Part shown: positions 42,383 through 50,607 of the stretch, one piece after another
Layout: each line of letters opens with the position of its first letter
How positions within the stretch are numbered: position 1 is the stretch's first letter
DNA from: Brevibacillus brevis
GTDB taxonomy: Bacteria > Bacillota > Bacilli > Brevibacillales > Brevibacillaceae
Direction: 5' to 3'
Assembly: GCF_022026395.1 (NCBI RefSeq)
Contig: NZ_CP041767.1
Location: forward strand, 5,138,501 to 5,202,500
DNA: 64,000 nt
Notes under the pieces: generated by a model
The model's database searches: none
What the model saw: the letters and a program-made list of their open reading frames with translations, nothing else
Told to the model about the DNA's origin: nothing
Position numbers and translations under genes: made by a program

Positions 42383-44104
42383 CTAAGGCTCTATTTTGCT
42401 GAAATAATCCTTCACGATCTGTTGATAATCGCCGGGAATACTGCCTTTTTCCATACTTTCGCGGGCAAATTGCTCATACTGGCCGTACACTTCCTCGTAC
42501 GGCAGCGTCCCACCGGAGGAGACTTGTGTGTTTCCGCTTTGCTGCGACTGAGATGGGCCTGAACCGAGTGAGCCTCCGACTGTATCAACAGGTCCGTTTT
42601 CTCCACCTATGCGATCTGCCGGAACGGTAACGAGCTCGTGTCTGCCTTTTCCTAAACCGGCCCCGCCGCCTTGACCGCTTCCTTGACCGCCAGAGCCATT
42701 ACCATTGCCGCTTCCATTGCCATTGCCATTTCCGTTGCCGTTGCCATTCCCTTGCCCCGAGCCATTGTTTCCATTCCCAGGCTGGTTTGCCGGGTTCGCC
42801 CCTTGATTTGGATTGGCACCTGTTCCCGGAGTTGCGGCACCTGGCTGATTCCCGGATGACCCAGATGCTGGAGTCGCCTGTCCTGTTGCTGCCGTTCCTG
42901 TCCCAGCCCCACTCGCTCCAGCATTTCCTGCTTGTGCGCCTGCACTGGCAAGCGTCATTTGCGACTGATTGAGCGAGGACGCGGCATGTATAGCAGCGAG
43001 CATGGCTTGCTGAGATTGCTGGATACCCGTCATGGCTTGCATCAGGCTGTTCTCGAGCGCAGTCATCGCTTGAGGCACTTGTCCTTGGGCTGTTTGCTGG
43101 GCTGCCTCCGCCAATTGTTTGGCGATATCCTCCAGCTCCTTCGAGTCGGCAGACTCTGCCTCTTTTTTCAATTGCTCTGCTGCGCTAGCGAGTTCACGGG
43201 CGATCCCTTCCCGCTCTTTTTGCGGCATGCTTTCCATGGCTTTTGCCATTTGTGCCAGAGCCTCGGCCATCGCTTGTCTGTCTTTCGCTTCCATCGCCCC
43301 AGCCAAGGCTTGTGTCCCTTCTTGATTACCCAAGCTGCGCTGGAGTGCTTGCAATGCTTTTTCTTTGCGCTGCTCGGCATCTCTGACCTTCTCCAATTGT
43401 TTTTCCGCAGCGCGCAATGCATTTTGACGTTCTGCCGGGTCGTCTGCTTTTGCCAGAGCCTTTTTTGCCTGCTCCAGCATTTCGTCCAGCTGCTTTTTCT
43501 GCGCGTCGGTTAAGCCTGTATTCTTTTTCACGTCCTGCTTGATTGCCTCTACTTCTTCCTCGACCTGCGCGATTGCTTTCTTTTCCTCTGCCATCTGGGC
43601 CAGTCGCAAGTCTTGGGGATTCGGCCAAAGAAACAGCACCAGGCACACCAATAACAAACTGCTGGTAACATACACCTTTCGTTGGACCAACGACCAAATG
43701 CGGACGCTCTCTACGATTTGCGGCAAATTTTTACGCAGATGCTGCAGGGCGTCTTCCCTCTGCATACCGGCTACCATCGACTGATTCTCCTGATTCTCCC
43801 ATGCTGTGACGACTCGCTGGGCCAAACCATTACCGTCTGCCACTTGTGCACATTGGAGCCAGGTAGGGCGCATCCAAAGCGCACGCACCAGACCTGTGAT
43901 GACAACAAGCACTGGCAGCATGATCACAATCCATTGGTAAAACGGAATCGGCCAGATGCGGGCAAGGAGAAGAAGCACCAGACTCGCCCCCATCCCCCAC
44001 AAACCATAGACCGTTAGCTGCTGTATCCATACACGCAAGCCCAGTTGCTTTCGAATGGGTGCAAGCAGTGACTTCAGCTCGTCGTTCGCTCTCGAGGTGA
44101 ACAT
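42383..44104 (-). CDS. Membrane protein with long coiled coil and Gly/Asn-rich repeat region
   Basis: 573 residues. Helices near 26-46, 54-72 and 165-180 anchor it. Residues 190-345 are highly charged heptad-rich coiled coil (AQKKQLDEMLEQAKKALAKA and similar). Residues 395-495 are low-complexity Ala/Gly then Asn/Gly repeats (GNGNGNGNGNGSGNGNG). A short conserved-looking tail (LPYEEVYGQYEQFARESMEKG) closes it, with Tyr and Glu. It resembles DUF4175-type proteins found in MoxR/VWA operons. AGAGGAG precedes the start. Function unknown. Confidence 0.75.
   Translation of the reverse strand: MFTSRANDELKSLLAPIRKQLGLRVWIQQLTVYGLWGMGASLVLLLLARIWPIPFYQWIVIMLPVLVVITGLVRALWMRPTWLQCAQVADGNGLAQRVVTAWENQENQSMVAGMQREDALQHLRKNLPQIVESVRIWSLVQRKVYVTSSLLLVCLVLFLWPNPQDLRLAQMAEEKKAIAQVEEEVEAIKQDVKKNTGLTDAQKKQLDEMLEQAKKALAKADDPAERQNALRAAEKQLEKVRDAEQRKEKALQALQRSLGNQEGTQALAGAMEAKDRQAMAEALAQMAKAMESMPQKEREGIARELASAAEQLKKEAESADSKELEDIAKQLAEAAQQTAQGQVPQAMTALENSLMQAMTGIQQSQQAMLAAIHAASSLNQSQMTLASAGAQAGNAGASGAGTGTAATGQATPASGSSGNQPGAATPGTGANPNQGANPANQPGNGNNGSGQGNGNGNGNGNGNGSGNGNGSGGQGSGQGGGAGLGKGRHELVTVPADRIGGENGPVDTVGGSLGSGPSQSQQSGNTQVSSGGTLPYEEVYGQYEQFARESMEKGSIPGDYQQIVKDYFSKIEP
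42696..42752. repeat. Imperfect hexanucleotide tandem repeat in the Gly/Asn linker
   Basis: Tandem six-base units of type CCATTG / CCGTTG / CCATTT, coding for (Gly-Asn)n on the minus strand. About nine units. Such arrays can change copy number. Confidence 0.6.
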
Positions 44105-44107
44105 GGC

Positions 44108-44968
44108 TTATTGCTCCTCTTTTACTTTGCGAAATCTCGGTTTCACTGGCTGAATGAGATAGATGGAGAGTAACAGGCAGAACAGTGTAATAATCCCGAA
44201 AAACAGGCAGTAAACCGCGTACGGGTCCACATTCCCAATCCTGATCTGCGGCCCTTCCTCAAAAATGTTCAACATCGCAAACAACGGGTTAAAATTATGC
44301 AGGAGATGTGGCCAGTCTGGCATAGGCACGGATGACATGCTACCGGACCGACGCTGGTACCGAATGAACTCTTTGATAATTTCCGCCAGTATGCTCGACC
44401 CTATCGCACATCCGAATACCACAGCATAAGTGACAACCGTAGCGATCCCAGTCCGTTTGATCAGCGTGGACATGAGCACACCAATACTGCCGATACCAAA
44501 CATCGTAATGACGTAAAAGCCAAACACCTTGATCACTTGTGCAGGTGAAATTCCTCCATACAAAAAGACGATGGCATAGAGCGGGATGGTCGCAATGACC
44601 AGGAAGGTCATGAAGCTGAGTGACGCCAGCCATTTGCCTAAAATCAATCGTGTGGCGCTGACATTCGTGGTCAACAGCACACTTAACGTCTGGCGTTCGC
44701 GTTCACCGGAAATCACACCTGCCGTCAGTCCCGGCACGACGAAGCAGATCATCCCGAGCTGAAACACAGACAGCATCATGAACAGCTCGCGTGTATCATT
44801 CGGGTTGTAGTAGCTGCCACCATTTGTCATAAAGAAAATTATTGTGAGCGTCATTGCGCCCAAAACGAGCAAATAGAGCAGGATGATCCACGGTGACCGA
44901 TTGGTCCGCATCCGCATTTTCCATTCATTGAACAAGACAGGGTTGTGAAATCGCCTCAAGTCGCTCAT
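44108..44968 (-). CDS. ABC-2 type transporter permease
   Basis: 286 residues with six membrane segments (about 26-46, 64-86, 108-135, 145-165, 170-195, 250-270). The cytoplasmic start SDLRRFHNPVLFNEWKMRMR and PGLTAGVISGERERQTLSVLLTTNVSATRLILGKWLAS are typical of ABC-2 and GldF/Nata-like permeases. It pairs with the ATPase upstream (4-base overlap) and is followed 3 bases later by the coiled-coil protein. Confidence 0.9.
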   Translation of the reverse strand: MSDLRRFHNPVLFNEWKMRMRTNRSPWIILLYLLVLGAMTLTIIFFMTNGGSYYNPNDTRELFMMLSVFQLGMICFVVPGLTAGVISGERERQTLSVLLTTNVSATRLILGKWLASLSFMTFLVIATIPLYAIVFLYGGISPAQVIKVFGFYVITMFGIGSIGVLMSTLIKRTGIATVVTYAVVFGCAIGSSILAEIIKEFIRYQRRSGSMSSVPMPDWPHLLHNFNPLFAMLNIFEEGPQIRIGNVDPYAVYCLFFGIITLFCLLLSIYLIQPVKPRFRKVKEEQ

Positions 44969-45891
44969 GAGCCCACCCCTTTCGTAATTTCCAGGAAGAT
45001 TTCTTCCAAATCACCTACTGCCTCATTAAACGCGGCAACAGGATAGCCTGACACCGCAAGCTCCCGCAGCAGCTCCACCTGTTCTTCGTCATTGCCTGAA
45101 AAGCCTGCAACGACCCAGTTCCCTTCACGTGTCACCCTGGTAATGACGGGCATTTCACGCAGGCGCGTCATTGCTTCCTCAACCCGATCCAACAGGCGGA
45201 TGCGCAATATCCGCTGTTCTTGCATTTTCGAGTAAATCTCATCGACTCGTCCAAAGGCAACCAGATTGCCTTCCTCCACAATCCCGATGACGTCGCACAT
45301 CTCTGCTAGCTCAGGTAATATGTGCGAGCTAATGATAATCGTTTTGCCCATGTCCCGCAGTTCCTTCAAAATCTCCCGCAGCTCAATGCGTGCACGAGGG
45401 TCCAAGCCAGAAGCAGGTTCGTCCAAAATGAGCACTTCCGGGTTGTGAACCAGCGAGCGGGCCAATCCAAGGCGCTGCTTCATCCCCCGCGACAACGAGT
45501 CGACGAAGGCATCTCGCTTGTGCGTGAGATTCACCAGCTCTAGTAACTGTGGAATGATTTGTTTTCGCTCTGCTGCCGGAATATCGTAATTCGCACCGTA
45601 AAAATCGAGGTACTCTTCTGCTGTCAAATTGTCGTAGACACCAAAAAAGTCAGGCATGTAGCCGATCAGCTTGCGTACTTCCTTTGGATGCTTGGTCACT
45701 TCGTAGCCACCTACGTATGCTTTCCCACTGGTTGGCTCCAATAAAGTCGCCAAAATGGACATCGTCGTGGATTTTCCTGCTCCGTTCGGACCGACAAAAC
45801 CAAAAACGGTACCCTTGTCAATTTCGAGTGAAAGTCCTTTTAATGCTTCCATTTTGCCGTAGCGCTTGCGCAAATTTTGGATCTGGATCAC
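44965..45891 (-). CDS. ABC transporter ATPase of the VWA operon
   Basis: 308 residues. Walker A GPNGAGKST near 37, signature LSRGMKQRLGLARSL near 135, Walker B VLILDEPASGLDPRA near 154, and a C-terminal extension of about 90 residues as in CcmA/DRI-type exporters. It overlaps genes on both sides by 4 bases. Together with the permease it should form an exporter or an ATP-driven mechanical complex; the substrate is not evident. Confidence 0.92.
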   Translation of the reverse strand: MIQIQNLRKRYGKMEALKGLSLEIDKGTVFGFVGPNGAGKSTTMSILATLLEPTSGKAYVGGYEVTKHPKEVRKLIGYMPDFFGVYDNLTAEEYLDFYGANYDIPAAERKQIIPQLLELVNLTHKRDAFVDSLSRGMKQRLGLARSLVHNPEVLILDEPASGLDPRARIELREILKELRDMGKTIIISSHILPELAEMCDVIGIVEEGNLVAFGRVDEIYSKMQEQRILRIRLLDRVEEAMTRLREMPVITRVTREGNWVVAGFSGNDEEQVELLRELAVSGYPVAAFNEAVGDLEEIFLEITKGVGS

Positions 45892-48263
45892 TTCTTGCTC
45901 ACCTTCCCTTCCACACTGACACTTGGAACCCCAATGTGGCGATCATCCTCAAACTGGTGGGCAAATTTGATGCGGACAATGCCGTCGCCCGAAACATAAG
46001 TAGTGGTCTTATCGCTTGTCATGACGTTGTTCATGAATGCTTTTTCAAATGGTTCAAAAGCTTTGGTCTTCCAGTTGTAAACCTCTTTTCCAAATGTCGT
46101 ATTGTCCTCTGACCAGGTGTACAGATACAAATTGCTGATGGCAAGCTCCTGTCCTTCCTGATTCAAATTGATGTCAAAGGTAATATCCCCAGCAGGGAGC
46201 CTAAAGCCATCTCCGAAGTCATCTACTGGCACTGAGCTGCCTGACATCGTCACATCAAATGATCCCGTCGGATAATAAATGTGTCCGTCCTTGGATGGAT
46301 TCACTTGCAGCGTCGAAGTGACCATCGCAATGCTGCTGTTCTCCGTATTTTCGTTTGGTACGACAGCCTCAGCAACTTGCGCATCGGTCCAGCCCACGAG
46401 TTTTACTACTTCAGACGGACCACTACGTCTGTCCATCATGTCCAGCATTTCCACGATGAGTTGCTCACGCGTTTCTCTTTCATAGCCATTCGATTGCATA
46501 TACTGCGGCAGCGCATGTCCCATATTCATCCGATGTTGATTCCGCCTTGCTTGTTGTTGAGGGGCAAACGGCAAGTTCACTTCGATACTGCTGCCAGCCG
46601 CCAACTGTGGAAACTCTTGTACCTGCATTCCTGTCGAGATCGTCACGTCTCTTAGCGAGTACTTCGTATGGTTCGTCACGGTTCCTTTCAGTGCGCCGTT
46701 TTCATACGATAGGTTCGATTCTATTTTTCCTACGTCCGATAAGGATTGCTCCGTCGCAACCTTGCGCATCGACCAAAATTCTACATCGCGGAAATCAATA
46801 TGGGTCTGATCTGGCTGTATGGAAATCCACGTTCTCGGAATTTGATCGATATAGTCTCCTTCAGTGACGGGTTGGGTTATGCCCTCTCCCTTTATAGTCA
46901 ATCGATAGTCGTCATTACTCGGTACGAATAATGCGGTTACGCTCACTGCATTCGCCTGTCCGTTGTTTTGCAGTTCAACATAACCTACCTGATGCAGCTT
47001 TACACCCACCCCCCGCTGGATGGCACCAATCGAGAAGATTCCGATTCCCGCCAGCACCGAAAGGGCAGGGACAATCACCCACATGTAGCTTTGCTTGCGG
47101 CCTCTCCGCAAAATATAGAAAAGAACTGGCCCGACAACCAGGGCATAAATTCCGAAAAATACTGCGAACCAGCCAACCTCCGGAATTTTCAAGGATGGGA
47201 CGCGATCAGCAGCATCGTGAAGCGGCCATACGTTGTCGATCATGCTCCTATTTGAAGTGTTGATGAAAGAACCAAAAGCCTTTACTAATGTATCTACCCA
47301 AAAGCGACTGTTTCCAGCCCAACTGGCTACTGGTTCGGCCGCCAAATCATAGGCGACATACAACACTTTTCCGGCTCCCACGTTATGTACGACCATCAGC
47401 GGAATATTTCCTTCGCTGTACAGAACTTTCCCTGCCTTCACTGTCCCATTGCTTACAGTAAAGGGGGATGTCAGTGCAATCAGGTTGGTCTTATCCGCTT
47501 TTAGACTGGAAAGTGTCTGTACGCTCGACACTCCAGTCACTTCTACTGGCGACAAGTCACTCAAAACGCCTCCGGCTTTCTTGTACTGCGCTCCTCCGGC
47601 TAAAATCATCATCCCGCCAGAATTCGTCCAATCCCGAATCGCTTTAATCTGCTGTTCATTCAATGAATCCAAAGCAAAATTGTTGATCACGAGCATATTA
47701 AGCATCTGTAGCTGTGTACCTGTCACTGGCATATTGTCTGCCTTCATCGTCAAGAGCTGGACTGGGTTATGAATGGAGCCTTTCGGCAGTACACCAAGGA
47801 AATTAGCTGTGTCGGGATTTTCTGCCAGCACGCCAATCATCAATGTATCTTCGCTGTATGAAACGCCTGTTACCGGAGTTTGCGCAATGATCTTATTATT
47901 TTGCATCAAAGCTACAAAAGAACGGCTATCCAGCTCTGATCCAGGAACGAGAATGGTTACCTGCTTGGTCACTCCGCTTGCAATCGAAACCGGCTGATAA
48001 TTGGCAACTTCGAAGCGACTGTCTCCCCGTTCCCCCGTGGCGACATAAAGATCTCCTTCGATATCCGCCCCTCCATTTCTCACCGTGACCACAACGGGAA
48101 CCATCCCCATCTCCCTGTACTTTCCTTCAATTCCGACTGTTACTCCCAGCTGAATGCTTCCCTCTGCCAAGGCTGTCCCCGTTAATCCTAAAGGAACACC
48201 TGCTACCAACAGGAGGAACGCACAGAAGGCCAGGAGCCACCGCTTGCACTGCGCCGTTTTCAT
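45888..48263 (-). CDS. Exported membrane protein with GATase-like domain, first gene of the VWA operon
   Basis: 791 residues from ATG 48263, behind GGAGG. Signal peptide residues 1-34 (ending TALAEGS). An extracytoplasmic beta-rich part is followed by a GATase/ThuA-like segment (LMIGVLAENPDTANFLGV, LNEQQIKAIRDWTNSGGMMILAGG, near 138-225), two membrane helices (about 375-395 and 404-424), and a large C-terminal extracytoplasmic domain (430-791). This topology recalls GldG-like partners of GldF/ABC-2 systems, but no known family is certain. Confidence 0.75.
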   Translation of the reverse strand: MKTAQCKRWLLAFCAFLLLVAGVPLGLTGTALAEGSIQLGVTVGIEGKYREMGMVPVVVTVRNGGADIEGDLYVATGERGDSRFEVANYQPVSIASGVTKQVTILVPGSELDSRSFVALMQNNKIIAQTPVTGVSYSEDTLMIGVLAENPDTANFLGVLPKGSIHNPVQLLTMKADNMPVTGTQLQMLNMLVINNFALDSLNEQQIKAIRDWTNSGGMMILAGGAQYKKAGGVLSDLSPVEVTGVSSVQTLSSLKADKTNLIALTSPFTVSNGTVKAGKVLYSEGNIPLMVVHNVGAGKVLYVAYDLAAEPVASWAGNSRFWVDTLVKAFGSFINTSNRSMIDNVWPLHDAADRVPSLKIPEVGWFAVFFGIYALVVGPVLFYILRRGRKQSYMWVIVPALSVLAGIGIFSIGAIQRGVGVKLHQVGYVELQNNGQANAVSVTALFVPSNDDYRLTIKGEGITQPVTEGDYIDQIPRTWISIQPDQTHIDFRDVEFWSMRKVATEQSLSDVGKIESNLSYENGALKGTVTNHTKYSLRDVTISTGMQVQEFPQLAAGSSIEVNLPFAPQQQARRNQHRMNMGHALPQYMQSNGYERETREQLIVEMLDMMDRRSGPSEVVKLVGWTDAQVAEAVVPNENTENSSIAMVTSTLQVNPSKDGHIYYPTGSFDVTMSGSSVPVDDFGDGFRLPAGDITFDINLNQEGQELAISNLYLYTWSEDNTTFGKEVYNWKTKAFEPFEKAFMNNVMTSDKTTTYVSGDGIVRIKFAHQFEDDRHIGVPSVSVEGKVSKK

Positions 48264-48466
48264 TCGTTCAAAACCTCCACGGACCATTCTTTTTTATTCC
48301 TATCTTTTCTTCTCATACAGTTATTGACGTTATTTCCAGACAAATAGCTACAATTTTTTAAAAATGAAATCGATGAATCGACAAGGGCGAAAGGATTTTT
48401 CACAGACTGTGGTAAATCCTATCTAAAACATAAAAGGCATGAACAAGGAAGAGTGGTGAAATGTAA

Positions 48467-49471
48467 ATGTCTACGTTTTCTTGGAATTTGCGAGATGATT
48501 TGCATGAATTTGATCTCGGGGACTCACAGGCAAGCCAAGGTACATGGGGAGACCGGGAAGCGCTGTACTTGGAGGGGATGGGATCTCCTGTTTTCCTGCG
48601 TCAGGCCGTTCCCTGTCCCTGCTTTCGACTGCAAGCGGAAGTCGCCATCCCCAAGCAGGTAGGCTTTGTCGGACTCGTTTTTGGTGCACGAGATTCGCAT
48701 AATTATGAGCTAATCTACCTCGCCCCGGAAGAAATTCAGTATGATCCGATCATGAATGGGTCTATGACGTGGCAAATTTATAATGGCCCTCGGTATCAAA
48801 AGCCGTTGTCTTACACAATTGGGGAATGGAAGACGCTTGCTGTGGAGGTTCAAGCAAACCAAGCTGTCGTATATTTGGGAGAAGACCCTGCGCCTCAGTT
48901 GTTCATTTCCCATCTACAGCATGGAACTTCACTTGAGAAAATCGGCTTCTGGAACTACTTGCCTGCCTACATTCGGAATCTATCGGTAACAGAAATCGTC
49001 CCGGCCGATGACTTGCCTACCAAGACGGATCGCCAACAGCTCGCAGCGGAGGGTTATCTAACGGAATGGCTCATTTCAAAGCCGTACATCGCTAGTGATC
49101 AGTCTGTTGTCTTGACAGATTGGACAAGTGCAGTCGTCGAAGAAAATGGGACACTCAATTTCAATCGACTCTTCCCAGCAAAGCCTGGGATGACTGTACA
49201 AGCCAAAAGCACGATTACGGTTCCCCATGAGACTGTGACTCAACTCCATTTTGGCTTCAGCGATCATCTGCGACTTTGGGTGAATGAAGAGGAAGTGCAT
49301 CAGGGCGTGTGGAGATGGAATCCACCAGCGAGAGACGGACGAATTCGAAGCAAGTACGACCAAGTATCTGTTCGCCTCCACGCAGGGGTAAACACGGTTC
49401 GGGCAGAAATCATGAATCAAGAGCAGTTTGGCTGGGGAATTTGTGTGAAGGCAAGACAGAATGAAAAATAG
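48467..49471 (+). CDS. Unknown protein with concanavalin-like beta-sandwich
   Basis: 334 residues, no signal peptide. Residues 1-180 look like a LamG/DUF1080-type jelly roll: FRLQAEVAIPKQVGFVGLVFGARDSHNYELIYLAP, then IGEWKTLAVEVQANQAVVYLGE and IGFWNYLPAYIRNLSV. Residues 200-334 resemble a galactose-binding-like domain (TQLHFGFSDHLRLWVNEEEVHQGVW, LHAGVNTVRAEIMNQ). Both folds suggest carbohydrate binding, but the protein appears cytoplasmic. It is divergent from the VWA operon. Confidence 0.65.
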   Translation: MSTFSWNLRDDLHEFDLGDSQASQGTWGDREALYLEGMGSPVFLRQAVPCPCFRLQAEVAIPKQVGFVGLVFGARDSHNYELIYLAPEEIQYDPIMNGSMTWQIYNGPRYQKPLSYTIGEWKTLAVEVQANQAVVYLGEDPAPQLFISHLQHGTSLEKIGFWNYLPAYIRNLSVTEIVPADDLPTKTDRQQLAAEGYLTEWLISKPYIASDQSVVLTDWTSAVVEENGTLNFNRLFPAKPGMTVQAKSTITVPHETVTQLHFGFSDHLRLWVNEEEVHQGVWRWNPPARDGRIRSKYDQVSVRLHAGVNTVRAEIMNQEQFGWGICVKARQNEK

Positions 49472-49505
49472 AAAAAACGTCAGGATCATGCTCTGACGTT
49501 TTTTC
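49472..49505. terminator. Terminator between convergent genes
   Basis: AACGTCAG / CTGACGTT stem with a 9-base loop, flanked by A-run and T-run; serves the 334-residue gene (+) and the proline-dehydrogenase-like gene (-). Confidence 0.85.
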
Positions 49506-49514
49506 GTAATCCTT

Positions 49515-50480
49515 CTATGACATGCCATACCCTACATCCTGAAGTCTCGACGTATCAAACATATCGGCTATCGCCTGATGCACATGAGGCGGATGCTCTG
49601 CCAGTCGATGACACAAGTATAAGTACCACTCTGTCCCATATGTGAGGTACAAGCGCACTGTAACCCCTTTTTCTCGCAAAACATGAGCCAGATCAGGGCG
49701 AACCCCGTATAACAGCTCGACCTCTACATTCGGTCGATGCAAATAGTCCCGACCATCTAGGGCGTCTACAATCGCTTGGTCGTGCGTAGCGAGTGAGCAT
49801 TCACGCCCAGCTCGTACACACATATCAGCCAGCTCCAGGTATCGTTCGTTCAACTCCACTGAACGCCCCAATGCGATTTCCTGAGGTTCCTTGAATGCGC
49901 CTTTAACCAAACGAATTTTCCCCGGGAGTCCGAGCACCCGTTTCACATCATCCAGCGAGCGGTGCAAATGTGCTTGAATCGTAATGCCCACATTTTCATG
50001 TCGCTGTGCCAAGCGCTCATACATGCTAATGATCGCCTCTGTTTTCGTCGACTCCTCCATGCTGATCATCAAATAGTGACCGCTATGTCTCGCCCGCTCT
50101 GCCAACTCTTCTACGTGGGCAAACGCCAGTTCTTTATCCAGTAACAAGCCGAGATGGGACAGATCAAAGGAGATTCCGACTGGTGTATGTAGTTGGGAGC
50201 AATCCGTAGTTAGCGCAAGAAACTCCCGCTGCGCTTCATGTACAATCTGCGAATCCAGCGTATTTTCACCAATGTGTTCCATTGATAGACGGTAGCCCAA
50301 TTTTTCCAGGCGTTGGGCTATTTTTATTGCATCCGCACGCGTTTCGCCTGTCACATAACGTTTCGCAGCAGTCAAAAGCAACGGATATAGCAAGGGCGAT
50401 GTTCTGACCGCTTCCTTGATTCGTTCATCACGGGCGATTGTACGCAAAATGTCTGCGGTTCTTCTCTCTTCTGGTGTCAT
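49515..50480 (-). CDS. Proline dehydrogenase family protein
   Basis: 321 residues from ATG 50480, behind AAAGGAG; 45 upstream bases of open frame lack a site. The FAD-dependent (beta/alpha)8 PRODH pattern is visible: MISMEESTKTEAI near 150, GITIQAHLHRSLDDV, RLVKGAFKEPQEIA near 205, SLATHDQAIVDAL and VELLYGVRPDL near 259. The C-terminal substrate motif YxPYGxxWxxYxxRRLAE reads LTYGTEWYLYLCHRLAEHP, so the first of the two proline-binding arginines is His. It may use a proline-like substrate. Divergent from a MocR regulator that may control it. Confidence 0.8.
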   Translation of the reverse strand: MTPEERRTADILRTIARDERIKEAVRTSPLLYPLLLTAAKRYVTGETRADAIKIAQRLEKLGYRLSMEHIGENTLDSQIVHEAQREFLALTTDCSQLHTPVGISFDLSHLGLLLDKELAFAHVEELAERARHSGHYLMISMEESTKTEAIISMYERLAQRHENVGITIQAHLHRSLDDVKRVLGLPGKIRLVKGAFKEPQEIALGRSVELNERYLELADMCVRAGRECSLATHDQAIVDALDGRDYLHRPNVEVELLYGVRPDLAHVLREKGVTVRLYLTYGTEWYLYLCHRLAEHPPHVHQAIADMFDTSRLQDVGYGMS

Positions 50481-50527
50481 CCTTCTCTCTCCTTTGGCAG
50501 TGGCATATCTCTTCTCTTCTATCACCC

Positions 50528-50586
50528 TACCATGGTACGCTTGTATGGATTAGGTCCAGTTTCCCACAATTTCGAGAGGACCAGTT
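50528..50586. promoter_or_regulatory. Direct repeats in the PRODH / MocR divergent region
   Basis: AGGTCCAGTT (50552-50561) and AGGACCAGTT (50577-50586) are direct repeats 25 bases apart. A perfect palindrome TACCATGGTA is at 50528-50537. MocR regulators often bind direct repeats, so these are candidate operators. Confidence 0.45.
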
Positions 50587-50607
50587 GCGTAAGGAGGCTC
50601 ACACAGC

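Noticed and set aside
42383..42960. CRISPR-like or minisatellite array
   Set aside because: The repetition is due to Gly-Asn codons in a real gene; there are no spaced direct repeats.
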